6,490 bases of DNA from Planctomycetota bacterium (GCA_023434205.1 JAEYTB010000022.1:1-6490), one strand, 5' to 3'; shown: positions 1 through 5,971, counted from the stretch's first letter. Notes: generated by a model not told the origin, from the letters alone. Numbers and translations: made by a program.

Positions 1-885
1 CTCCAGCAGTCCGACAGCACCCTCACCCTCCTCGAGCCCGGCACCGGCAAGACCCGCTGGTCCACCCAGCTCGCCGGCCCCCTCACCAAGTTCGTCGGCA
101 TCAACCGCAGCCCCCTCGACGCCAACCACATCCTCGTCTCCAGCGAGTCCGACATCTACACCGTCTCCGCCGCCAACGGCTCCCTCCTCGCCCGCGACCG
201 CCTCAACCGCGTCGTCAACACCCGCCCCATCATCGAAAACTCCACCGCCATCTACGGCGCCTCCACCGGCGAGATCATGGGCCACGTCATCGGCCGCGGC
301 GTCAAAGCCTGGGGCTTCATGTCCACCGGCGCCGTCGAGGCCGACCCCGTCGAAGTCGGTGACGCCATCGGCTTCGTCGCCCAGTCCGGCGATGTCCTCT
401 TCTTCTCCCGCATCGGCTCCCTCGTCGGCCGCGGCGCCATCTACGAGGGCCTCTCCAACGACCCTGTCGCCGAGAACGGCCGCCTCTTCGTCGCCGGCCG
501 CGACCGCTCCGTCTGGGCCTTCGACACCCTGGGCAACCAGCTCTGGCGCCACCGCACCAGCCACCGCCTCACCCTCCAGCCCACGGCCCACAACGGCGTC
601 CTCTACGTCTCCATCCCCACCGAGGGCCTCACCGCCTTCCAGCAGGACACCGGCTCCATCCTCTGGCAGCAGCCCAACGTCCAGGGCACCGTCATCGCCG
701 AGCGCAACGGCCGCCTCCTCGTCAAGGAAGCCGCCGGCCTCACCCTCCTCAACCCCGCCGGCGGCGAGATCGTCGACCGCATCAGCACCCCCGGCATCGC
801 CCGCATCGACACCGACAAGTTCGTCGACGGCAACCTGTACGCCGTCAGCGCCAAGTCCAACGTCGCCAAGTTCATCCCGCGGTAA
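1..885 (+). CDS. Beta-propeller (PQQ/BamB-like repeat) protein, 3' part
   Basis: The reading frame is open from the first base of the window and ends at TAA 883-885, so about 294 C-terminal residues are visible and the start lies upstream. Several repeats follow the PQQ-type blade pattern: a strand, a small turn with D/T-x-G, then LW or a similar aromatic pair. Examples are EPGTGKTRW near residue 20, TLGNQLWRHR around W182 and DTGSILWQQ around W222, with degenerate copies between and after. Such blades form beta-propellers used as scaffolds or as quinone-dependent dehydrogenases. No dehydrogenase or cytochrome motif is visible, so I infer a structural or binding role, possibly in the cell envelope. 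A signal peptide cannot be assessed because the N-terminus is missing. Codons are overwhelmingly C-ending, like purH. Family assignment is fairly sure; the specific function is unknown. Confidence 0.8.
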   Translation, partial: LQQSDSTLTLLEPGTGKTRWSTQLAGPLTKFVGINRSPLDANHILVSSESDIYTVSAANGSLLARDRLNRVVNTRPIIENSTAIYGASTGEIMGHVIGRGVKAWGFMSTGAVEADPVEVGDAIGFVAQSGDVLFFSRIGSLVGRGAIYEGLSNDPVAENGRLFVAGRDRSVWAFDTLGNQLWRHRTSHRLTLQPTAHNGVLYVSIPTEGLTAFQQDTGSILWQQPNVQGTVIAERNGRLLVKEAAGLTLLNPAGGEIVDRISTPGIARIDTDKFVDGNLYAVSAKSNVAKFIPR

Positions 886-889
886 GAAA

Positions 890-990
890 AGAGCGAAAGA
901 GCGGCAGAGCGAAAGAGCGAAAGGCGCCAAGCCAGCCGCTCCGACGCCCGCTCCCCGCTTTCTTCTTTCGCTCTCCCGCTCTCCCGCTCT
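890..990. repeat. Octamer repeats in inverted orientation, possible long hairpin
   Basis: Almost the whole spacer between the propeller gene and purH is built of octamers. The left arm (890-921) is four units: AGAGCGAA, AGAGCGGC, AGAGCGAA, AGAGCGAA. The right arm (959-990) is four units on the same strand: TTTCTTCT, TTCGCTCT, CCCGCTCT, CCCGCTCT. The reverse complement of the right arm matches the left arm in unit register at 26 of 32 positions, so the transcript could fold into an imperfect 32-bp stem with a loop of about 37 nt (922-958). It could act as a terminator or mRNA-end stabiliser for the upstream gene, but there is no U-tract after it. The same octamer core recurs at 5309-5393. Confidence 0.75.
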
Positions 991-995
991 AAGAT
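990..995 (+). promoter_or_regulatory. Candidate -10 box of purH (leaderless)
   Basis: TAAGAT matches the sigma-70 consensus TATAAT at four of six positions and lies only 5 nt before the purH ATG at 1001. Normal -10 spacing would put the transcription start at about the A of ATG. No Shine-Dalgarno site is visible between the box and the ATG, which fits a leaderless mRNA. A -35 element is poor (TTCGCT at 967-972, inside the octamer repeat). Confidence 0.4.
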
Positions 996-1000
996 CGGGC

Positions 1001-2650
1001 ATGCCCGACCTCGCCCCCATCCGCCGCGCCCTCGTCTCGGTCAGCGACAAAGCCGGGCTCATCCCTTTCGTCCAGGCCCTCGCCGCGCGCCACGTTGAGA
1101 TCATCTCCACCGGCGGAACCGCCTCCGCCCTCCGCGCCGCCGGCATCGCCGTCACCAGCATCGACGACGTCACCGGCTTCCCCGAGATCATGGACGGCCG
1201 CGTCAAGACCCTCCACCCCAAGGTCCACGCCGGCCTCCTCGCCGTCCGCGACAACCCCGCCCACGCCGCCGCGATGGACCAGCACCAGGTCCGTCCCATC
1301 GACCTCGTCGTCGTCAACCTCTACCCCTTCGAGCAGACCATCGCCCGACAGAACGTCGCCGAGCACGAGGCCATCGAGAACATCGACATCGGCGGCCCTT
1401 CCATGCTCCGCTCCGCGGCCAAAAACTTCGAGTGGGTCACCGTCGCCAGCAGCCCTTCACACTACCCCCGCATCCGCGCCGACCTCGACCGCCACCACGG
1501 CCACACCACCCGCGCCCTCCGCTGCGAGCTCGCCGCCGACGTCTTCGCCCTCACCAGCCGCTACGACGCCGCCATCGCCGGCTACATGTGCCGCGAAAAG
1601 TCCCGCGCCTTCCCCGTCCTGCTCTCCCACACCTTCGTCAAGGCCGACGACCTCCGCTACGGCGAGAACCCCCACCAGGCCGCCGCCCTCTACCGCGCCG
1701 CACCCACCCACTCGCCCAACCCCTGGCCCAGCATCGCCTCCGCCGAGCAGCTCCACGGCAAGGAACTCTCCTACAACAACATCAACGACGCCGCCGCCGC
1801 CCTCGAGCTCGTCATCGCCCTCAACCGCGTCATCGCGATGAGCGCAGACTCCTCCGTCTCCGCCGCCATCCTCAAGCACACCAACCCCTGCGGCGCCGCC
1901 ATCGCGCCCACCGCCCGCGACGCCATCGACCAGGCCATCGCCGGAGACCCCGTCGCCGCCTACGGCGGCATCCTCGCGCTCGGTGACGAGCTCGACGACG
2001 ACGCCGCCGAGCGCCTCAAGACCAAGGAAGTCTTCCTCGAGGTCATCATCGCCCCGCGCTTCAGCCCCGGCGCCCTCGACACCCTCCGCGCCCGCTGGGC
2101 CAACGTCCGCCTCCTGGCAGTGGGGGACCTCGACGCCGCCATCGCCGCGCACGCGCACGCACCTCAGCTCGAGCACCGCACCATCCCCGGCGGCCTCCTC
2201 GTGCAGGAGCGCGACCTCGCCCTCGCCGACCCCGCGCGCCTCACGCTCGCCGCCGGCCCCAAGCCCACCCGCGACCAGCTCCGCGCCGCCAGCTTCCTCG
2301 AGGCCACCTGCCGCTTCCTCTTCAGCAACGCCGTCTGTCTCGGCGGCGCTACCACCGGCGTCAGCGGCGGCAGTGGGGGCGTCCGCCTCTACGGCGCCGG
2401 CGCCGGCCAGATGGACCGCGTCACAAGCTGCCGCCTCGCCGTGGAAAAAGCCGGCCCCCTCGCCCGCGGCGCCACCGCCTTCTCCGACGCCTTCTTCCCC
2501 TTCTCCGACGGCCCCCAGGTCCTCATCGACGCCGGCGTCACCTGCATCGTCCACCCCGGCGGCAGCAAACGCGACCAGGAGACGTTTGACCTGTGCAATG
2601 CCAGGGGCGTTACTTGCCTGACCTCCGGGCTCCGGCACTTCCGGCATTGA
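1001..2650 (+). CDS. purH: Bifunctional AICAR formyltransferase / IMP cyclohydrolase
   Basis: PurH carries out the last two steps of de novo purine synthesis in the cytoplasm: formyl transfer from 10-formyl-THF to AICAR, then ring closure of FAICAR to IMP. The N-terminal MGS-like cyclohydrolase domain (about 1-200) shows SVSDK (13-17), STGGTA (36-41), GRVKTLHPKVHAGLL (66-80), VNLYPF (105-110) and IDIGGPSMLRSAAKN (128-142). The transformylase domain shows RYGENPHQ (219-226), the catalytic KHTNPCG with K292 and H293, GAGQMDR, DAFFPFSDG and the conserved C-terminal RHFRH. At 549 residues it is longer than the usual 510-530, partly from a Gly/Ser-rich insert at about residues 450-463, before the GAGQM motif. 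The frame is open far upstream (to 359), but that part overlaps the propeller gene and is low-complexity; homology begins at MPDLAPIRRALVSVSDK, so ATG 1001 is the start. The last 20 or so codons lose the C-ending bias of the rest. Confidence 0.96.
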   Translation: MPDLAPIRRALVSVSDKAGLIPFVQALAARHVEIISTGGTASALRAAGIAVTSIDDVTGFPEIMDGRVKTLHPKVHAGLLAVRDNPAHAAAMDQHQVRPIDLVVVNLYPFEQTIARQNVAEHEAIENIDIGGPSMLRSAAKNFEWVTVASSPSHYPRIRADLDRHHGHTTRALRCELAADVFALTSRYDAAIAGYMCREKSRAFPVLLSHTFVKADDLRYGENPHQAAALYRAAPTHSPNPWPSIASAEQLHGKELSYNNINDAAAALELVIALNRVIAMSADSSVSAAILKHTNPCGAAIAPTARDAIDQAIAGDPVAAYGGILALGDELDDDAAERLKTKEVFLEVIIAPRFSPGALDTLRARWANVRLLAVGDLDAAIAAHAHAPQLEHRTIPGGLLVQERDLALADPARLTLAAGPKPTRDQLRAASFLEATCRFLFSNAVCLGGATTGVSGGSGGVRLYGAGAGQMDRVTSCRLAVEKAGPLARGATAFSDAFFPFSDGPQVLIDAGVTCIVHPGGSKRDQETFDLCNARGVTCLTSGLRHFRH

Positions 2651-2668
2651 ATCGCTGAGCACGTTCGA

Positions 2669-2745
2669 GACGAACCCCGAACGCAGTGAGTGGGCCAGCC
2701 CGCCGCGGGACCAGGAACGACCCGTCACTGCGTTCCGGGCTCGTC
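2669..2745. repeat. 22-nt imperfect inverted repeat downstream of purH
   Basis: The left arm 2669-2690 and right arm 2724-2745 are reverse complements at 19 of 22 positions; the core GAACGCAGTGA pairs perfectly with TCACTGCGTTC. The 33-nt loop holds further small palindromes (GGGC-CA-GCCC at 2692-2701 and a CCGCGG). It begins 18 nt after the purH stop and could fold as a strong RNA stem, so a transcript-end or terminator role is plausible, but no T-run follows. The base composition is balanced between G and C, unlike the C-rich flank after 2746, so it could instead be a small mobile intergenic repeat. Confidence 0.65.
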
Positions 2746-2807
2746 CCCGACGCCGCCGCCCCCTCCCTAGCCCCTTCCCCCATCAATCCTTACGCGCCCC
2801 CACCCGG

Positions 2808-2836
2808 TTGATTCCCCGCCGTGGTACCCTAACAAT
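2808..2836 (+). promoter_or_regulatory. Candidate promoter of the HNH gene
   Basis: TTGATT at 2808-2813 (four of six to TTGACA) and AACAAT at 2831-2836 (four of six to TATAAT) are separated by 17 nt. This is the most AT-rich patch in the spacer. It would give a 5' leader of roughly 40 nt before the ATG at 2885. TACCCT at 2825-2830 is an alternative -10 hexamer, but its spacing to the TTGATT is too short. Consensus match only. Confidence 0.35.
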
Positions 2837-2875
2837 CAGTGTCCCGGCTCACCTCCTCAAAGGCCCGGGGCGTGC

Positions 2876-2880
2876 GAGGT
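2876..2880 (+). promoter_or_regulatory. Ribosome binding site supporting ATG 2885
   Basis: GAGGT lies 4 nt before the ATG at 2885, a recognisable Shine-Dalgarno element at slightly short spacing. It supports MHGRHGKHK as the N-terminus. Confidence 0.5.
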
Positions 2881-2884
2881 CACC

Positions 2885-3670
2885 ATGCACGGAAGACATG
2901 GCAAGCACAAGCCCGCTCCCGCGGCACACGCCGCAGCGCTCAGCCTGCCCCCCGAGCTCGACGCGGACGACGCCCTACCCACCGACCTCGCCTCCGCCCT
3001 CGCCGGCCTGCCCACCATCCACGCCAACGAGGGCCTCAACGCCAAGGTCCTGGTCCTCAACAAGGCCTACGCCGCCATGCGCGTCGTCTCCGCGCGCCGC
3101 GCCTTCATCCTCCTCAGCCGCTCCATCGCCGAGATCATCCACGTCGACCCCGCGCCCCGCGACGCCGCCCCCGCCAACGGCGGGTTCCTCAACTACGACC
3201 TCGAGTCCTGGATCGAGATCAGCCAGCTCCAGCGCGAGTTCGAGAAGGACCGCCACGACTGGGTCCGCACCGTCCGCATGGAGATCGCCGTCCCCCGCAT
3301 CATCCGCCTCCTCGGCTACGACCGCCTCCCCGAGCAGATCGTCAAGCTCAACCGCCGCAACCTCTTCGCCCGCGACCGAAACAAGTGCCAGTACTGCGGC
3401 CGCATCTTCCCCACCAACGACCTCTCCATCGACCACGTCCTCCCCCGCGCCCAGGGCGGCGGCGACTCCTGGGAAAACCTCGTCTGCGCCTGCATCCGGT
3501 GCAACGCACGCAAGGGCGGCCGCACCCCCGACCAGGCCCACATGAAGCTCGTGCGCAAGCCCGAGCGCCCCAAGCGCAACCCCATCATCGCCCTCAAGCT
3601 CGGCCACGAGAAGTACGCCAGCTGGAAAACCTTCCTCGACCACGCCTACTGGGACGTCGAGCTGCGGTAA
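2885..3670 (+). CDS. HNH endonuclease family protein
   Basis: A 261-residue protein with a C-terminal HNH nuclease fold of the zinc-bearing McrA-like type. Zinc ligands are C168-x2-C171 and C203-x2-C206. The HNH residues are D183-H184 (IDHVLPRAQGGG), N198 (WENL) and N207 (RCNARKGG). All key positions are intact, so metal-dependent cleavage of DNA is expected, though the target is unknown. Before it, residues 52-85 (KVLVLNKAYAAMRVVSARRA and following) match the conserved N-terminal block common in bacterial stand-alone HNH proteins, and RDRNKCQYCG leads into the zinc site. Residues 1-45 are Ala/Pro-rich and probably disordered. No methylase, restriction-specificity gene, phage terminase or intein sequence surrounds it, so it looks like a solitary chromosomal member rather than part of a restriction or phage module. 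Codon use is C-ending like the neighbours, suggesting long residence. Family is secure; biological role is not known. Confidence 0.9.
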   Translation: MHGRHGKHKPAPAAHAAALSLPPELDADDALPTDLASALAGLPTIHANEGLNAKVLVLNKAYAAMRVVSARRAFILLSRSIAEIIHVDPAPRDAAPANGGFLNYDLESWIEISQLQREFEKDRHDWVRTVRMEIAVPRIIRLLGYDRLPEQIVKLNRRNLFARDRNKCQYCGRIFPTNDLSIDHVLPRAQGGGDSWENLVCACIRCNARKGGRTPDQAHMKLVRKPERPKRNPIIALKLGHEKYASWKTFLDHAYWDVELR

Positions 3671-3704
3671 GAGAATCGCTCCTGACACTTGGTCGATCGA
3701 GCTC

Positions 3705-3711
3705 AGGGTGG
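3705..3711 (+). promoter_or_regulatory. Ribosome binding site deciding a TTG start
   Basis: AGGGTGG ends 3 nt before TTG 3715, with its AGGG core 6 nt away. An in-frame TAG at 3712-3714 sits directly before the TTG, so no further upstream start is possible in this frame. Together these make TTG 3715 the best start for the small downstream gene. Confidence 0.5.
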
Positions 3712-3714
3712 TAG

Positions 3715-4008
3715 TTGTCTCCGATCATCGACCACATCGACACGAAGCTGGCCGGCATCAAGGCGATGCCGCGGGACGTCATCGCGGCGCTGCCGCCCCT
3801 GACCGAGTCCTCGGTGACGCTGCATGGAAAGGCGTATTCGATCGCACTGTGGAAGGACCATCTCGAGGACGACGCTATCCGCGTAGTCGTTCAGGGATAC
3901 AGAGCGATCCTGCTTGGGATTGGGAGCATGCGGGTGAGAGGCTTCGTTGTTTCGAGCAAGGGTGAGTTCCGAGACCTTCCGGTCGAAGAGATGTGGGAGT
4001 TCACATAG
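3715..4008 (+). CDS. Small conserved-looking protein of unknown function (97 aa)
   Basis: I do not recognise this gene. It would start at TTG 3715 and stop at TAG 4006-4008; a later start at ATG 3769 (MPRDVIAAL) is possible. The protein is compact and looks globular: an N-terminal helix-like segment (IDHIDTKLAGIKAMPRDVIAAL), a central strand-rich part (VTLHGKAYSIALWKDHL, AIRVVVQGYRAILLGIG) and a C-terminal MRVRGFVVSSKGEF with an acidic tail. There is no signal peptide, membrane segment, cysteine pair or obvious catalytic motif, and charge is near neutral. It follows the HNH stop by 44 nt on the same strand, so co-transcription is possible. Codon use is unlike its plus-strand neighbours: its leucines are six ctg, two ctt and one ctc where the neighbours are almost all ctc, and arginine uses aga and cga. 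That suggests a different origin or a recent inversion. The sensible protein sequence and ribosome site argue it is real. Confidence 0.62.
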   Translation: MSPIIDHIDTKLAGIKAMPRDVIAALPPLTESSVTLHGKAYSIALWKDHLEDDAIRVVVQGYRAILLGIGSMRVRGFVVSSKGEFRDLPVEEMWEFT

Positions 4009-4054
4009 AGCCTTGAGGCCGTCACCCAGCATCCCTGATCCGGGGCTCGTACCT

Positions 4055-4091
4055 CTCCGCGCCCTCCGTTCCCACTCCGCGTTCCTCCGGG
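4055..4091. repeat. CTCCG-type short direct repeats
   Basis: Four CTCCG-starting copies (CTCCGCG, CTCCGTT, CTCCGCG, CTCCGGG) occur at 9-16 nt spacing in the spacer before ychF. A similar CTCCGC-bearing repeat lies at 6154-6186 before the glycosyltransferase gene. The role is unknown; they may simply be low-complexity intergenic sequence. Confidence 0.4.
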
Positions 4092-4102
4092 TTCTCTCTT
4101 CC

Positions 4103-4121
4103 TACCATCGGGGCCCAAGGA
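4103..4121 (+). promoter_or_regulatory. Candidate -10 box and ribosome binding site of ychF
   Basis: TACCAT at 4103-4108 matches TATAAT at four of six positions, and AAGGA at 4117-4121 is a Shine-Dalgarno element 10 nt before ATG 4132. This would give a short leader of about 17 nt. No convincing -35 is visible. The purine-rich stretch between the AAGGA and the ATG contrasts with purH and coaD, which lack such a site. Confidence 0.4.
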
Positions 4122-4131
4122 AAAGAGCCCC

Positions 4132-5235
4132 ATGGAAGCAGGCATCGTCGGTCTCCCCAACGTCGGCAAGAGCACCCTCTTCAACGCCCTCACCAAGGCC
4201 GGCGCCCTCGCCGCCAACTACCCCTTCGCCACCATCGAGCCCAACGTCGGCGTGGTGCCCATCCCCGACAAGCGGATGAACACCATCACCCAGTACATCC
4301 CGCCCCAGAAGATCGTCCCCGCGGCACTCCGCCTCGTCGACATCGCCGGCATCGTCAAGGGCGCCTCCGTCGGCGAAGGCCTCGGTAACAAGTTCCTCTC
4401 CCATATCCGCGAGGTCGACGCCATCATCCAGGTCGTCCGCTGCTTCACCAAGGCCCCCGGCGGCGAGGAGATCCTCCACGTCTCCGGCTCCGTCGACCCC
4501 ATCCGCGACATCGAGATCATCGCCACCGAGCTCGTCCTCGCCGACCTCCAGACCGTCGAGGGCTCCATCGGCAAGGCCGAGCGCGCCGCCAAGAGCGGCA
4601 AGCCCGAGGACATCGCCCGCTACGAGGTCCTCAAGAAGCTCAAGCCCGTCCTCGAACGCGGCGACCCCGCCCGCGCCGTCAAGATCGACGAGCCCGAGCA
4701 GCAGAAGGTCTTGAAGTCCCTCGGCCTCATCACCGCCAAAAAAGTCCTCTACATCATGAACGTCGATGAGGACGACCTCGATGGGCAAAGCCCCGCCTGC
4801 ATGAAGGTCCGCGAGCACGCAAAGAAGGAGGGCGCCGAGGTCGTCCCCGTCTGCGCCAAGATCGAGTCCGAGCTCGCGACCATGGCCGATGCCGACCGCC
4901 AGGAAATGCTCGACGCCCTTGGCCTCAAGGAGCCCGCCCTCGACGCCGTCGCCCACGCGACGTACAAGCTGCTCGGCCTCCAGAGCTACTTCACCGCCGG
5001 CCCCAAGGAAGTCCGCGCCTGGACCGTCCCCGTCGGCGCCACCGCCCCCCAGGCCGCGGGCGTCATCCACACCGACTTCGAACGCGGCTTCATCCGCGCC
5101 GAAATCTACACCCTCGCCGACCTCGAGAAGTACAAGACCGAGAAGGCCATCAAAGAAGCCGGCAAGATGCGCATCGAAGGCAAGGACTACGTCATGCAGG
5201 ACGGCGACATCTGCCACTTCCTCTTCAACGTGTGA
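4132..5235 (+). CDS. ychF: Ribosome-binding ATPase YchF (Obg/OLA1 family)
   Basis: YchF is a cytoplasmic P-loop NTPase that binds ribosomes and, unusually for the Obg group, prefers ATP; it is linked to translation and stress responses. The P-loop is GLPNVGKST (residues 7-15), the G3 motif DIAG at 70-73, and the G4 position is N210-VDE rather than NKxD, which is the family hallmark for relaxed guanine specificity. VPVCAKIESEL follows as the G5-like segment. A coiled-coil insertion (about 130-200) carries the expected charged helices, including SIGKAERAAKSGK. The C-terminal TGS domain runs from about LQSYFTAGPKEVRAWTV (283 onward) to the terminal FLFNV. Its 367 residues match the family's usual length of about 363. 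ATG 4132 (MEAGIVGLPNVGKS) is supported by AAGGA upstream and by family N-termini. The gene converges on coaD across a 169-nt repeat-filled spacer. Confidence 0.96.
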   Translation: MEAGIVGLPNVGKSTLFNALTKAGALAANYPFATIEPNVGVVPIPDKRMNTITQYIPPQKIVPAALRLVDIAGIVKGASVGEGLGNKFLSHIREVDAIIQVVRCFTKAPGGEEILHVSGSVDPIRDIEIIATELVLADLQTVEGSIGKAERAAKSGKPEDIARYEVLKKLKPVLERGDPARAVKIDEPEQQKVLKSLGLITAKKVLYIMNVDEDDLDGQSPACMKVREHAKKEGAEVVPVCAKIESELATMADADRQEMLDALGLKEPALDAVAHATYKLLGLQSYFTAGPKEVRAWTVPVGATAPQAAGVIHTDFERGFIRAEIYTLADLEKYKTEKAIKEAGKMRIEGKDYVMQDGDICHFLFNV

Positions 5236-5292
5236 GCCTTCCCTCGCCAATACCCATCTGAGGCTGCCCAGCAAGCGCGTTCAATCCCGACT

Positions 5293-5393
5293 GTCGCACT
5301 GTCGCACTGCTCTTTCGCTCTTTCGCTCTCTCGCTCTCTCGCTCTCTCGCTCTCTCGCTCTCTCGCTCTCTCGCTCTCTCGCTCTCTCGCTCT
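5293..5393. repeat. In-phase octamer tandem array (GCTCTCTC)
   Basis: Twelve octamers follow each other without a break: GTCGCACT twice (5293-5308), GCTCTTTC twice (5309-5324), GCTCTCTC eight times (5325-5388), then a partial GCTCT. All twelve share the 8-nt phase although the first two differ in sequence, suggesting expansion from a diverged edge. It lies between the stops of the convergent ychF and coaD genes. A period of 8 is not a multiple of 3, and no spacers are present, so it is neither coding nor CRISPR. It is not self-complementary, so it is not an ordinary hairpin terminator. Read with the unit boundary at CGCTCT, it shares its core with the repeats at 890-990. Confidence 0.9.
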
Positions 5394-5404
5394 ACTACTC
5401 CCCC

Positions 5405-5965
5405 TCACCCATCCACATCCCGCCCCGCCCGCAACCTCTCCAGCGCCGGGTGCTTCTCCGCCTTCTTCCTCGCCAGCGCAGCCACCACCAGCGGCGGCAC
5501 CATGTGCTCCAGCTTCGTCATGTCATCCCCCAGCGCCGCGATCTGCTTGATCAAGCTCGAAGACGTGTACGCGAAGCTCTGCCCCGCCACCACGAACGCC
5601 GTCTCCAGCCCCGCCACCTCACGGTTCGTCACCGCCTGCTGCACTTCGTACTGCAGGTCCGAAAGGTTCCGCACGCCCCGCAGCAGCACCGACGCCCCCA
5701 CGCTCCGCGCAAAGTCCACCGTCAGCCCCGTGAACGGCCGCACCGACACCGGCGCCCCATCCGGCTCATCCCGCACCATCCCCGCCACCAGCTCCCGCAC
5801 CATCCCCGCCCGCTCATCCGGCGAAAAAAGCTGGTCCTTCGACGGGTTGTACCCCACCGCCACGATCAGCTCATCAAACAGCTTTCGCCCCCGCGCAACC
5901 ACATCCAGGTGCCCGTACGTGATCGGGTCAAAGCTCCCCGGGTACAACGCGATGTGCTTCGGCAT
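5405..5965 (-). CDS. coaD: Phosphopantetheine adenylyltransferase
   Basis: CoaD transfers AMP from ATP to 4'-phosphopantetheine, giving dephospho-CoA, the penultimate step of coenzyme A synthesis in the cytoplasm. The nucleotidyltransferase signature is GSFDPITYGHLD (10-21) with catalytic H19 in the T/HxGH-type motif. LLRGVRNLSDLQYE (94-107) supplies the substrate-binding arginines, and YTSSSLIKQIAALGDD (133-148) is the conserved C-terminal ATP-site block. At 186 residues it exceeds the usual 160 or so, through a short insert near residues 66-73 (DEPDGAPV) and a charged C-terminal tail after about 165 (ARKKAEKHPALERLRAGRDVDG). ATG at 5965-5963 gives the canonical MPKHIALYPGSFDP start. Codons are G-ending: of 19 leucines I count 14 ctg, 3 ttg, 2 ctt and no ctc, the opposite of the plus-strand genes. 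The gene stands alone, facing away from the glycosyltransferase gene and towards ychF. Confidence 0.95.
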   Translation of the reverse strand: MPKHIALYPGSFDPITYGHLDVVARGRKLFDELIVAVGYNPSKDQLFSPDERAGMVRELVAGMVRDEPDGAPVSVRPFTGLTVDFARSVGASVLLRGVRNLSDLQYEVQQAVTNREVAGLETAFVVAGQSFAYTSSSLIKQIAALGDDMTKLEHMVPPLVVAALARKKAEKHPALERLRAGRDVDG

Positions 5966-5971
5966 CCCCGG

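Noticed and set aside
359..1000. In-frame upstream extension of purH to position 359
   Set aside because: It overlaps the propeller gene in another frame, its product is Ser/Pro/Ala low-complexity, and PurH homology starts at 1001.
1457..2728. Long minus-strand frame opposite purH, Gly/Ala/Val/Glu-rich
   Set aside because: Typical antisense shadow in GC-rich coding DNA; no recognisable motifs.
3708..3965. GTG-start frame overlapping the small gene in another frame
   Set aside because: Its product is Arg/Gly/His-rich with no pattern; the frame starting at 3715 gives the better protein and ribosome site spacing.
2885..4008. HNH gene and small gene as a toxin-immunity pair
   Set aside because: The small product is not notably acidic, has no known immunity motif, and the two genes differ in codon use; kept only as a question in the findings.
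5235..5264. Hairpin terminator right after ychF (AGCCT ... AGGCT)
   Set aside because: Only five base pairs with a 20-nt loop and no T-run; too weak to call.
4102..5274. Long minus-strand frame opposite ychF
   Set aside because: Composition of Gly/Asp/Leu/Val repeats follows from antisense of C-ending codons; ychF itself is certain.
5293..5393. CRISPR array
   Set aside because: Units of 8 nt are contiguous, with no spacers, and there are no cas genes.
5187..5408. Minus-strand frame encoding an Arg/Glu/Ser repeat protein (RERESERA units)
   Set aside because: It is the octamer DNA repeat read through in frame; no ribosome site or unique domain supports it.
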